A stretch of DNA of 64,000 bases from JAFAZJ01 sp964437145 (lineage in GTDB: Bacteria > Pseudomonadota > Alphaproteobacteria > Reyranellales > Reyranellaceae), in NCBI GenBank assembly GCA_964437145.1, contig CAYTFW010000002.1, positions 39,373-103,372 on the forward strand. Direction: 5' to 3'. Position 1 is the stretch's first letter, and the number at the start of each line of letters is the position of its first letter. The notes beneath the pieces are model-generated. The model was not told the origin of the DNA. It made no database searches and saw only the letters and a list, made by a program, of their open reading frames with translations. Both the position numbers and the translations under genes were made by a program. This document shows positions 18,003-26,222 of the stretch, piece after piece.

Positions 18003-20077
18003 GCGATGATCCCATTGCCGAGTTCTCACAAGAAGTCATCAGCGAGGTAGAAGAAGGAGTATCGGCTGATGCGCCCTTCTCTCAGGAAGTATTTACGCAG
18101 CTGATCTTGGAGCGCCTTGAGGAAGCCGGACATTTTGACGAGACATTCCCCCTCTATCAAGAGGGCCGGATCAGAAATGCGGTGTATCGGATCGATGGCT
18201 ACGCTTTTGACGAAGAACGCACGCGACTCGATCTCTTCACAACTATCTATTCGGGCGATTTACCAACGGTAAAGATTCCATCGGCTGATGTATCGAAGGC
18301 GCTTGATCGCGCCTTGCGCTTTGCGAGCGCCTGTGTTGACGGCCTCGCTTCGCAACTCGAACCTGCCAATACCGACGCCAGCGATCTTGCGAGACTCATC
18401 GAAGCGAAATCGGACGAGCTGAATGCGATCCGTATCGTACTTCTGACGAATGGCATCACAGGCACCATTGAGCCGCCATCAGACTGGCGCGGCAAGCCTG
18501 TGGAGTTTGAAGCGTATGACATCGTCAGATTATTTAGAGTCCTTGGAGAAGGGGAAACGCGAGCAGATATCAGTGTCGACCTGGAGGCGCTTACGGGCAG
18601 GTGCATTCCCTGCCTTCACGTTCCAGCGCAGAACGACGAGTATGACGCGTATTTGACCGTGCTGCCAGGCGATGTGCTTTCTCAAGTCTACGAACGCTAT
18701 GGCGTACGCCTGCTTGAGTTGAACGTGCGGGCATTCCTGGGTCTTCAGGGACGAAGGAGCGTTAACGCTGAGCTTCGTCGAACCATCACCGAACAGCCGT
18801 CGATGTTTCTTGCCTACAACAACGGGATCGTGGCTACGGTTGATGAGCTCGATGTCGTATCAAGTGCATCGGGTGGTATGGAGATTCGCTCTCTCAAGGG
18901 GCTTCAGATCGTGAACGGCGGCCAGACGACTGCTTCCCTGCATCGAGCACGACGGAAGGACAACCTCAGTCTCGACCACGTCGCCGTCCCGGTGAAGATC
19001 ATCAAGGTCGGGGGTGCAGACCTCAGCGAAATGGTTTCGTCCATTTCTCGTGCGGCTAACCGCCAAAACACGGTGCAGCTCGCCGACTTCTCCGCCAATG
19101 ACCCATTCCATCAGCAGATTGAAGTCCTGGCCAATACGACGTGGTTGGAAGACGGCAAAGGGCGCTGGTTCTACGAGCGAGCACGAGGATCCTACCTCGC
19201 CGCAGAACAGAAGGCTGACTATCGCAAGGCCGACCAGAAGACCTTCCGCCTACAAACGCCAAAGCAACGACGCCTTAGCAAGCTTGATGCCGCGCGCTAT
19301 CTGAGCGCCTGGTCCGAGCTTCCTGACAAAGTCTGTCTTGGCGGGCAGAAGAACTTCCAGATCTTCATGCAGCGGCTCAAGGACGAGCCACCGCCGCCGC
19401 CTAACCAAGTATGGTTCAAACGGCTCATTGCCATTGCGATCCTCTACCGCGCCGCAGCGAAGAAAATCAGGAGTATGAAATTTCCTGCCTATGGGGCGCA
19501 GATAACTGCCTATGTGGTTGCGGGGATCTCACACAAGACTGGAGGGCGCCTCGATTTTGATCGCCTCTGGGCGAAGCAGAGTATCAGCCCTGAGTTGGAG
19601 CTGTTGATTGCTACCTGGGCTCCGCAGCTAGACGTTCTCCTTCGAAAGTCGGCGAGGCAGCTAAACCCGAGCGAATGGTTCAAAAAGGCGGATTGCTGGA
19701 AGGAAATCCAAACGGAGCTGCCTTCGCTTTCTGATCCTCTTCCCCCAGAGTTGTCCTATGCCAAGACTGATGCCGACCTCACCATGGTACCGTCAACAGG
19801 AACGCATTCTGCAGCTGATTATGAGCGTATCGCCCGCTGCATGCAGATATCGAGTGCTATTTGGATGGAAGTAGCGGAGCGCGGACAGAAGACCGGCACC
19901 ATCCACTGGAGAGTCGCTGGGATCTGCCGAACGATGGCTGGTTACGCTGCTGGTGGTTGGGACAGGAAGCCCTCCGCCAAGCAAGCAAGACCTGCCCTCG
20001 ATGCGGCCCTGGCCGTAGAGAAAGCTGGCCTCGTGAGTATCGGCCTCGCCACCGGTCGCTCCGATCTACCCAGTTAA
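17999..20077 (+). CDS. AIPR family (abortive phage infection) protein
   Basis: 692 aa. The family core is clear at ~260-370: FLAYNNGIVATVDEL, then LQIVNGGQTTASLHRA, then ISRAANRQNTVQLADF and ANDPFHQQIE. AIPR proteins were first linked with abortive phage resistance in lactococci, and many occur beside Z1 and PD-(D/E)XK genes. Their biochemical role is not settled. The gene ends the island; its stop is 27 nt from the 3' end of the next, opposite-strand gene, and base composition rises sharply after it (30 of 60 G/C at 18001-18060, 44 of 60 at 20341-20400). Confidence 0.88.
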   Translation: MSDDPIAEFSQEVISEVEEGVSADAPFSQEVFTQLILERLEEAGHFDETFPLYQEGRIRNAVYRIDGYAFDEERTRLDLFTTIYSGDLPTVKIPSADVSKALDRALRFASACVDGLASQLEPANTDASDLARLIEAKSDELNAIRIVLLTNGITGTIEPPSDWRGKPVEFEAYDIVRLFRVLGEGETRADISVDLEALTGRCIPCLHVPAQNDEYDAYLTVLPGDVLSQVYERYGVRLLELNVRAFLGLQGRRSVNAELRRTITEQPSMFLAYNNGIVATVDELDVVSSASGGMEIRSLKGLQIVNGGQTTASLHRARRKDNLSLDHVAVPVKIIKVGGADLSEMVSSISRAANRQNTVQLADFSANDPFHQQIEVLANTTWLEDGKGRWFYERARGSYLAAEQKADYRKADQKTFRLQTPKQRRLSKLDAARYLSAWSELPDKVCLGGQKNFQIFMQRLKDEPPPPPNQVWFKRLIAIAILYRAAAKKIRSMKFPAYGAQITAYVVAGISHKTGGRLDFDRLWAKQSISPELELLIATWAPQLDVLLRKSARQLNPSEWFKKADCWKEIQTELPSLSDPLPPELSYAKTDADLTMVPSTGTHSAADYERIARCMQISSAIWMEVAERGQKTGTIHWRVAGICRTMAGYAAGGWDRKPSAKQARPALDAALAVEKAGLVSIGLATGRSDLPS

Positions 20078-20104
20078 GCCATCTCCCGCCGGTTGAAGTT
20101 TGAG

Positions 20105-20986
20105 CTAACCTGCCAACTCCCCAAAAAACTCCATCACCATCCGATTAAACACCCCCGGGTGCTCCTCCGGCACGAAGTGCCCGCACTCCTCGATCACCGC
20201 GCCGCGCACATCCGTCGCGACGCGGCGCATGCTCTCCTCGACCTCCTTCCCACGCCCGCGCGCGTGCGGGTAGCTGTTGGCGCCGCCGATCGCCAGCACC
20301 GGCATCGGCAGGCGGAAGCCGGTCGCGAGTTGCGCCGCGTTGGCCTTCGCGTCCTGCGGGATCGCGCGGTAGAGGTTGAAGCCGGCGCGCATCGCGCCCG
20401 GCTGGCTGTAGGTGCGGACATACTCGTCGAGGTCGGCCTCGCCGATGGCGCCCGGGAAGTAGGCGAAGGTCTGGTAGAACCACTGGAGATAGAGGCGCTC
20501 GCGGCCCTGGACCAGCGCCTCCGGCAGGTCGGGCGTGACGTGGAACTGGTGGTGCCAGCGGCGGCCGCCCTGGCTGAAATCGCCGCCGCAGCCGGGAATG
20601 ACGACATCGACGATGACGAGCTGCTCGATCGCCTGGGGATGATCGGCGGCGATCGCGAAGGCCGTCGGCCCGCCCCAGTCGTGGCCGACCAGGCGGAAGC
20701 GCTGGTGGCCGAGCTTCTCGTTGACCAGGCGCCAGATGTCGTTGCCGATGGTGCGCTTGTCGTAGCCGCCGAGCGGCCGCGAGGAATCGCCCAGCCCGCG
20801 CATGTCGGGGGCGATCACGGTGTAGCGGGTGCTGAGCGCCGCGATGGTGTGGCGCCACTCGTACCAGGTCTGCGGCCAGCCATGGATCAGCACCACCGGC
20901 GGCCCGCTGCCGGCGATCACGTAATGCAGCATCACCTCGCCGATCTCGGCGTAGCGGTGCTGGAGGGGCGGCGGGGTGTTGGTCAT
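20105..20986 (-). CDS. Alpha/beta hydrolase (haloalkane dehalogenase/epoxide hydrolase type)
   Basis: 293 aa. Oxyanion-hole motif HGWPQTWYEW (~35), nucleophile elbow VGHDWGGP (catalytic Asp at ~107) and the catalytic His in EECGHFVPEEHP near the C terminus. The Asp nucleophile fits soluble epoxide hydrolases, dehalogenases and fluoroacetate dehalogenases rather than Ser lipases. The start is set by the MTNTPPP segment; a longer frame reaching 21859 runs through the opposite-strand gene. It is divergent from the citryl-CoA-lyase-like gene, with a REP-like palindrome between them. Confidence 0.88.
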   Translation of the reverse strand: MTNTPPPLQHRYAEIGEVMLHYVIAGSGPPVVLIHGWPQTWYEWRHTIAALSTRYTVIAPDMRGLGDSSRPLGGYDKRTIGNDIWRLVNEKLGHQRFRLVGHDWGGPTAFAIAADHPQAIEQLVIVDVVIPGCGGDFSQGGRRWHHQFHVTPDLPEALVQGRERLYLQWFYQTFAYFPGAIGEADLDEYVRTYSQPGAMRAGFNLYRAIPQDAKANAAQLATGFRLPMPVLAIGGANSYPHARGRGKEVEESMRRVATDVRGAVIEECGHFVPEEHPGVFNRMVMEFFGELAG

Positions 20987-21012
20987 GGCGCTGCGTTCCG
21001 TCGCTTGTGACT

Positions 21013-21038
21013 CCCTCTCCCCGCACGCGGGGAGAGGG
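21013..21038. repeat. REP-like palindrome, copy 3
   Basis: Arms CCCTCTCCCCGC and GCGGGGAGAGGG with an AC centre. This is the same core as at 8944 and 9039, here as a single copy without a clear GGGGTGAGGGG tail. It lies in the 105 nt gap between two divergent genes, so it could affect the leader of either. Confidence 0.8.
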
Positions 21039-21091
21039 AGGAAGATGGCGTAGGCGTGGGGTAGCATAGCGCATCCATCCGGAGTGACCCC

Positions 21092-21877
21092 ATGCCCCGC
21101 AAACCCCAACCCATCCGCTCCGACATCGCCTGGAGCAACCGCACGCGCATCGTCGTGCGCGGCAAGAGCCTGCCGGACGAGGTGATCGGCACCTTGAACC
21201 TCGGCGATTTCTCCTACCTCCAGCTCACCGGTCGCATGCCAACCCCCGAGCAGTCGCGCGTGTTCAACGCCATCCTGGTCACCCTGGTCGAGCACGGGCT
21301 GACGCCCAGCGCCATCGCCGCGCGCATGACCTATGCCGGCGCGCCGGAGTCGATGCAGGCGGCGGTCGCCGCCGGGCTGTGCGGCCTGGGCACGGTGTTC
21401 GTCGGCAGCATGGAGAACGCCGCGCGCATGCTCTATGAGGCGCTGCCCGACGGACCCGCGGGCGTCGATCTTCCGGCCAAGGCGCGCGAGGTCGCCGCGG
21501 CCTATGCCGCCGCGAAGCGCATCGTGCCGGGCATGGGCCATCCGATCCACAAGCCGGTCGATCCGCGCGCGCCGCGTCTGTTCCAGATCGCTAGGGAATG
21601 CGGCCTGTCGGGCGGCTATGTCGAGTTGGTGCAGCTGATCGCCGCCGAGGCCGAGCGTCTGAGCGGCAAATCCCTGCCGGTCAACGCCACCGGCGCCATC
21701 GGTGCGCTGTGCTGCGAGCTGGGCTTCCCGTGGCGCGTGGTGCGCGGCTTCGGCGTGATGGCCCGCGCCGTCAGCCTGGTCGGCCACATCATGGAAGAAG
21801 CCGAACGGCCGATCGCCACCGAGATCTGGCTGCGCACCGAAGAGGAAGCCGCCGCGCACGCCCGCGAGCCCGATTGA
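21092..21877 (+). CDS. Citryl-CoA lyase-like protein (citrate synthase fold)
   Basis: 261 aa. Segments ESMQAAVAAGLCGLGTVFVG, GMGHPIHKPVDPRAPRLF and CELGFPWRVVRGFGVMARAVSLVGHIMEE match the C-terminal citrate synthase-like domain that citryl-CoA lyases share. The His in GMGHPIH corresponds to an active-site His of citrate synthase. It is shorter than full-length citrate synthase (about 430 aa), as expected for a stand-alone lyase-type protein. It would cleave or form C-C bonds with acyl-CoA; the exact substrate is unknown. The ATG lies in an otherwise plain context, with no strong Shine-Dalgarno sequence. Confidence 0.8.
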   Translation: MPRKPQPIRSDIAWSNRTRIVVRGKSLPDEVIGTLNLGDFSYLQLTGRMPTPEQSRVFNAILVTLVEHGLTPSAIAARMTYAGAPESMQAAVAAGLCGLGTVFVGSMENAARMLYEALPDGPAGVDLPAKAREVAAAYAAAKRIVPGMGHPIHKPVDPRAPRLFQIARECGLSGGYVELVQLIAAEAERLSGKSLPVNATGAIGALCCELGFPWRVVRGFGVMARAVSLVGHIMEEAERPIATEIWLRTEEEAAAHAREPD

Positions 21878-21901
21878 GACGCCGGGTCCGCGCCGCGACG
21901 C

Positions 21902-22129
21902 CTAGCGCTGGGCGATGGGCGTGACGCGCCCGCCCTCGCGGTAGATCGAGCCGTAGGGCGGCTGGTGGGTGGCGTCGACGTGGCATTCGAACTTGTCGAT
22001 GTCGGCGGCCTCGGCCGCGTCCTCGATGTTGAGCGAGACCAGGCGGCGCGCATGCGCCTCGGAATCGGCCAGGATCCAGAGCTTGTGCGGCGGCTCGTCG
22101 TCGACCGAGCATAGGCAGAAATGCGGCAT
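21902..22129 (-). CDS. Small conserved hypothetical protein
   Basis: 75 aa, beginning MPHFCLCSVDDEPPHKLW and ending in GGRVTPIAQR. Mostly polar, with ILADSEAHARRLVSLNI suggesting a small alpha/beta fold. AAAGGACGCCC before the ATG is a good ribosome-binding site and argues for this start over an ATG ~96 nt further upstream. No function can be assigned. It is convergent with the citryl-CoA-lyase-like gene. Confidence 0.55.
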   Translation of the reverse strand: MPHFCLCSVDDEPPHKLWILADSEAHARRLVSLNIEDAAEAADIDKFECHVDATHQPPYGSIYREGGRVTPIAQR

Positions 22130-22427
22130 GGGCGTCCTTTCGCGTCGGCGCGCCGCGACCCGGCGGACATGAACGAGTCGCGCCCGGACCATCTCGGCGG
22201 ACCGCGCCCTCGGGGGTGCGGGCAATCGTCGGAAAAGTGCGGCTCCGCAACAAAGGCAGGCACCACGGAGCCGCCAGTCTCGGGCGATGCCTCTTGGGGA
22301 AGACGCCGCCCATCGCGAGCGCCGAGGGCTATCCGAGCCTCGAGGCCCGCATCCTTATCGGCGCATTATGCGGCCGCGTCCATCACTGGTATGGCGCCAG
22401 CCGCTCGACCACCGCGCCGAAGCGGCC
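22130..22427. other. Intergenic region with no recognised feature
   Basis: About 300 nt between the 75 aa hypothetical gene and the stop of the small GTG-started gene. I find no open frame with convincing codon use, no palindrome and no tRNA. Confidence 0.5.
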
Positions 22428-22649
22428 TCAACGCGATCGCCGCCCGGCGGGCGCCATCCGAGGATCATCGACCCCGGTCGCCTCCAGCGCATCGGCCTCG
22501 CGCTCCCATTCGTCGGCCAGCTTGCGATAGAATTCCAGATCGTCGGCGTCGGTGACGCTGGCCGCGTGCATGCGCGCCCGACGGGCGTCGCCGCGCAGGC
22601 GGAGGATCTGCGCGGCGCGGTTCAGATCGCGTCGGCTGGGCCGCGTCAC
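22428..22649 (-). CDS. Small helical protein coupled to the epoxide hydrolase
   Basis: 73 aa. The GTG overlaps the stop of the epoxide hydrolase gene (GTGA), the junction type seen often in this genome. The product is charged and helical (LNRAAQILRLRGDARRARMH, DADDLEFYRKLADEWEREADALE) and probably forms a helical hairpin or coiled coil. No family recognised. The reading frame is short, but the coupling and the amphipathic pattern favour a real gene. Confidence 0.5.
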   Translation of the reverse strand: MTRPSRRDLNRAAQILRLRGDARRARMHAASVTDADDLEFYRKLADEWEREADALEATGVDDPRMAPAGRRSR

Positions 22650-23791
22650 CGCAGCGTCGCGAAGAACGCCCGCACATCGGCGATGAACGCCTCGGGCTGC
22701 TCGAAGGCCGCGAAGTGGCCGCCCTTCGCCATCTCGCGCCAATGCGTGATGTTTGGGAAGCCGCCGGCCTCCATCCATTTGCGTACCGGCGTGACGATCT
22801 CCTTGGGGTACACCGCGACGCCGGTGGGCACCGTGACCGTGACCGGCTTGCGGCTGCCCGGCCGGAAGCTCTCCCAATAGAGCCGCGCCGACGAGGTCGC
22901 CGTCGCCGTCGTCCAGTACAGCATGACGTTGTCGAGCAGCTCGTCGCGGCCGAGGATGTTCTCGGGGTGCCCGTCGCAATCGGTCCAGGCCCAGAACTTC
23001 TCGAGGATCCACGCCGCCTGGCCCGACGGCGAATCGGTCAACCCGTAGCCCAAGGTCTGCGGCCGCGTCGATTGCTGCTTGGAATAGCCGGAATCCCAAT
23101 CGGCGTAATGCTGGATGCCCTTCAGCGCGCGCGCCTCCTCCGGTGTCGGCTCGCCCTCGACCTTGGGCCGCGTGCCCATCGCCAAGGTGATGTGGATGCC
23201 GGCGCAATGCGCCGCATCGAGCGCGCCCAGCGCCGTGGTCACCGCCGAGCCCCAGTCGCCGCCCTGCGCGCCGTAGCGTGCGTAGCCCAGCTGCGCCATC
23301 AACGTGGCCCAGGCCTGCGCGATGCGCGCGACGCCCCAGCCCGTCGTCGTCGGCTTCGAGGAGAAGGCGAAGCCCGGCAGCGACGGGCAGACGACGTGGA
23401 AGGCGTCTTCGGCCTTGCCGCCATGCTTGGTCGGATCGGTCAGGGGCTCGATGACCTTGTGGAACTCCACGATCGAGCCCGGCCAGCCATGGGTGATGAT
23501 CAGCGGCATCGCGTTGGCGTGCGGCGAGCGGACATGCACGAAATGGACATCGATACCGTCGATCTGCGTCTTGAACTGCGCGAAGCGGTTCAGCGCCGCC
23601 TCCCGCGCGCGCCAGTCGTACGTCTCGGCCCAGTAGCGGCAGATGTCCTTGATCCAGGTCAGCGGCGCGCCCTGGCTCCAGTCGGCGACCGGCTCCGCCT
23701 CCGGCCAGCGCGTGTCGCGCAGGCGGCGCTTGAGGTCGGCGAGCACGTCGTCGGGGATGGCGATGGTGAAGGGGCGGATGAGGTCGGTCAT
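22646..23791 (-). CDS. Epoxide hydrolase (microsomal type, EHN domain)
   Basis: 381 aa. The N-terminal EHN segment (IPDDVLADLKRRLRDTRWPE) marks the microsomal-type family. An alpha/beta hydrolase domain follows, with HGWPGSIVEFHKVIEPL (oxyanion hole), AQGGDWGSAVTTALG (nucleophile Asp) and GGHFAAFEQPE (catalytic His). It should open epoxides to diols. The start is MTDLIRPFTIAIP at 23791; the upstream in-frame codons have no family match. The small GTG-started gene overlaps its end. Confidence 0.9.
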   Translation of the reverse strand: MTDLIRPFTIAIPDDVLADLKRRLRDTRWPEAEPVADWSQGAPLTWIKDICRYWAETYDWRAREAALNRFAQFKTQIDGIDVHFVHVRSPHANAMPLIITHGWPGSIVEFHKVIEPLTDPTKHGGKAEDAFHVVCPSLPGFAFSSKPTTTGWGVARIAQAWATLMAQLGYARYGAQGGDWGSAVTTALGALDAAHCAGIHITLAMGTRPKVEGEPTPEEARALKGIQHYADWDSGYSKQQSTRPQTLGYGLTDSPSGQAAWILEKFWAWTDCDGHPENILGRDELLDNVMLYWTTATATSSARLYWESFRPGSRKPVTVTVPTGVAVYPKEIVTPVRKWMEAGGFPNITHWREMAKGGHFAAFEQPEAFIADVRAFFATLR

Positions 23792-23926
23792 GCCGCCGAT
23801 CCTACGCCGTTCGAGCCACGCCGACACCAGCGACCGCCGGGCGAAATCCTCCTGGCGGACCGGCGCGTTCGCGCTTGACCGTCCCCGTGGCGCGCCGCAA
23901 GCAAGCCAATCGGAGGAGGAAACGCC

Positions 23927-24916
23927 ATGCGTGGACGACGGAAGATTCTCGCGCTGCCGCTAATCGGCCTGGTCGCGGGCGCGCTGGCCCTGGCGAGCGC
24001 CAGCGCGCAGCAGCCGCCCTTCCCCAGCAAGCCCATCCGCATGCTGTTCGGCTTCGCCGCCGGCGGCTCCGGCGATCTCGCCGCGCGCCTGCTGGCCGAT
24101 GTCGCCACCCGCACGCTCGGCCAGCAGGTGATCGTCGAGAACCGCACCGGCGCCAATGGCATGATCGCCGCCGAGGGCGCCGCGCGCAGCGCGCCCGACG
24201 GCCACACCGTGCTGTTCTGCACCACCGGCAACATGACGATCATCACCGAGCTGCCGGGCGCCTCGCTGCCGATCAACCCCGCCACCGAGCTGATGCCGCT
24301 GGGACAGCTGCTGCGCTCGACCTTCGGCCTCGTGGTCGGCAAGGACAGTCCGTACAAGAGCGTGGCCGACCTGATCGCCGCGGCGCGCGCCAAGCCCGGG
24401 CAGCTGAGCTTCGCCACCCCGGGCATCGGCTCGGTGCAGCATCTCTCCAGCGAGCTCTTGGCGCAGAAGCTCGGGCTGAAGCTGGTGCACGTGCCCTATC
24501 GCGGCTCGGCGGCGGCGATGCCCGACCTGATCTCGGGCCGCACCGATTTCTCGATCACCAATCTCGGCGACACCATGACCCAGATCCGCTCCGGCCAGCT
24601 GCGCCTGCTCGGCCTGGGCGATCCGCTGGGCAAGCGCTTCTTTCCCGACACGCCGATGATCGCCGACGTCGCGCCCGGCTTCCAGACCTACGCCTGGTTC
24701 GGGTTGTGCGGCCCCACCGGCTTGCCGCCCGACATCGTGCGCCGCTGGGAGCAGGCGGTGAAGGCCGCGACCGAGGATCCCCACGTCATCCAGCGCCTGC
24801 TCGATTTCGGCCTGGTGCCGGAGTTCGCCGACTCCGCCGCGCTGGGCCGCACCATGGACGAGAACCGCCGCAACTACCGCGAGGTCATCCGCGCCGCCGG
24901 CATCAAGGCGGAGTGA
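23927..24916 (+). CDS. Bug-family tricarboxylate transporter receptor
   Basis: 329 aa periplasmic binding protein. The signal peptide (~1-27, ALPLIGLVAGALALASASAQ) is followed by the family pattern FPSKPIRMLFGFAAGGSGDLAARLLAD, and later SFATPGIGSVQHLSSELLAQ, LVHVPYRGSAAAMPDLISGR and GLCGPTGLPPDIVRRW. These are the receptors of TTT transport or of orphan uptake systems; no TctA/TctB membrane genes are nearby, as is common for this expanded family. GGAGGAGG precedes the ATG. Ligand unknown. Confidence 0.9.
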   Translation: MRGRRKILALPLIGLVAGALALASASAQQPPFPSKPIRMLFGFAAGGSGDLAARLLADVATRTLGQQVIVENRTGANGMIAAEGAARSAPDGHTVLFCTTGNMTIITELPGASLPINPATELMPLGQLLRSTFGLVVGKDSPYKSVADLIAAARAKPGQLSFATPGIGSVQHLSSELLAQKLGLKLVHVPYRGSAAAMPDLISGRTDFSITNLGDTMTQIRSGQLRLLGLGDPLGKRFFPDTPMIADVAPGFQTYAWFGLCGPTGLPPDIVRRWEQAVKAATEDPHVIQRLLDFGLVPEFADSAALGRTMDENRRNYREVIRAAGIKAE

Positions 24917-24999
24917 GGCGGCCGGCGCCGCCGCGGCCGAAGACAGTCCTTGTCAACGCTTCACCCGGGCGATCCAATGACCGCCGGGAGAAGCCACGC

Positions 25000-25974
25000 A
25001 TGATATCGCGCCGCGTCTTCGCGCTGGGCATCGGGGCCGGTCTGCTGCCGGCGCCGCGCGCCGCCTTGGCGCAGCCGGCCGGCAAGTCGCCTCTCATCGG
25101 CGTGCTGCTGCCCCATACGCTCGATCGCGACTTTGGCGCCTTTCCCGCCAAGCTGCGCGAGCTGGGCTACGAGGACGGCCGCACCGCGCGCATCGTGATC
25201 AAGTCGGCCGACACCGAGCTCGGCCGCCTGCCGGCGCTCGCGACAGAGCTGGTGGCGGCGCGTCCCGATGTCATCGTCACGGCCAACACGCCGCCCACGC
25301 GCGCGGCGATCAACGCGACCAAGGAGATCCCGATCGTGATGAGCCTGGTCGGCGATCCGGTCGGCTCGGGCTTCGTGCGCAACCTCTCGCGCCCCGGCGG
25401 CAATGTCACCGGCCGGGCGAATCTCGTGGCCGACCTGGCGGCCAAGCGGCTGCAGCTCCTGAAGGAGATCGTGCCGGGCGCGCGGCGGATCGCGGTTCTG
25501 TTCAACCCCGACGACTCGGTCACCACGCCGCAGCGTCGGGAAATCGAGGGAGCGGTGACGCTCATCGATGTCGCCGTCCGTTTCTTCGCCGTGCGGCGGC
25601 TGGACGGGCTCTCCCAGGCGTTCGAGGACGTCGCGGCCTGGCGCGCCGACGCCGTGTGGTGGCTCTCCGGCCAGGAGCACGCCTTCGTGCCGCCGTCGAT
25701 CGCGCTGGCGGCCGAACGGCGGCTGCCGATGATGGTGCCGCGTCGGCCACAGGTCGAGGCCGGCGGCCTGATCGCCTACGTGCCCGACGCACCGGCGCAG
25801 TACCGCGCCGCGGCGGTCTACGTCGACAAGATCCTCAAGGGCGCCAGGCCCGGCGACCTGCCGGTCGAGCAGCCGACCGAGATCGCGCTGTCGATCAACC
25901 TGAAGACCGCGAAGGCGCTGGGCCTGAAGCTGCCACCATCGCTGCTCGCGCGCGCCGACGACGTCTTCGAGTAA
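25000..25974 (+). CDS. ABC transporter substrate-binding protein (TrpX/PF04392-like)
   Basis: 324 aa. A Tat/Sec-type leader (ISRRVFALGIGAGLL) precedes a type 1 periplasmic-binding fold: IGVLLPHTLDRDFG at the start, then ARPDVIVTANTPPTRAA, IPIVMSLVGDPVGSGFV, LARPGGNVTG-like SRPGGNVTGR and RLQLLKEIVPGARRIAVLFNP. Proteins of this family often occur without neighbouring permease genes in alphaproteobacteria. The ATG at 25000 is chosen because the twin-arginine-like leader starts there; the frame open further upstream has no family match. Confidence 0.88.
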   Translation: MISRRVFALGIGAGLLPAPRAALAQPAGKSPLIGVLLPHTLDRDFGAFPAKLRELGYEDGRTARIVIKSADTELGRLPALATELVAARPDVIVTANTPPTRAAINATKEIPIVMSLVGDPVGSGFVRNLSRPGGNVTGRANLVADLAAKRLQLLKEIVPGARRIAVLFNPDDSVTTPQRREIEGAVTLIDVAVRFFAVRRLDGLSQAFEDVAAWRADAVWWLSGQEHAFVPPSIALAAERRLPMMVPRRPQVEAGGLIAYVPDAPAQYRAAAVYVDKILKGARPGDLPVEQPTEIALSINLKTAKALGLKLPPSLLARADDVFE

Positions 25975-26222
25975 AGGCAAACCATAATGGATGGACGGCC
26001 GCCCGTTTGCCGGGCGGTCGGGACGACGTTCGGCGAGCGGCGCTGAGGCCAAGATGGTGTCCGCGGCCGCGATCTCCAATCCTCCCAGCACCCTTGGCGG
26101 GCGACGCCAGCACGGCGTGTTCGCGGCGCCGAAGTTCCGCTCCCGCGAATTGGCGGCTCGGGACCGGCTGCGCTTTGTTTCATGTCAACGTGGCGGCGCG
26201 TCATCGAGCGTAGGTGTGCCGC
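25975..26222. other. Intergenic region, leader of the deacetylase gene
   Basis: About 250 nt. No coding frame fits, and I see no palindrome or strong promoter hexamers. A GTG at 26214 is in frame with the deacetylase and could extend it by three codons. Confidence 0.5.

Noticed and set aside
10691..20104. An integrative element with integrase and att sites around the defence island
   Set aside because: No integrase, transposase or tRNA is found at either border, and no direct repeat flanks the six genes by eye.
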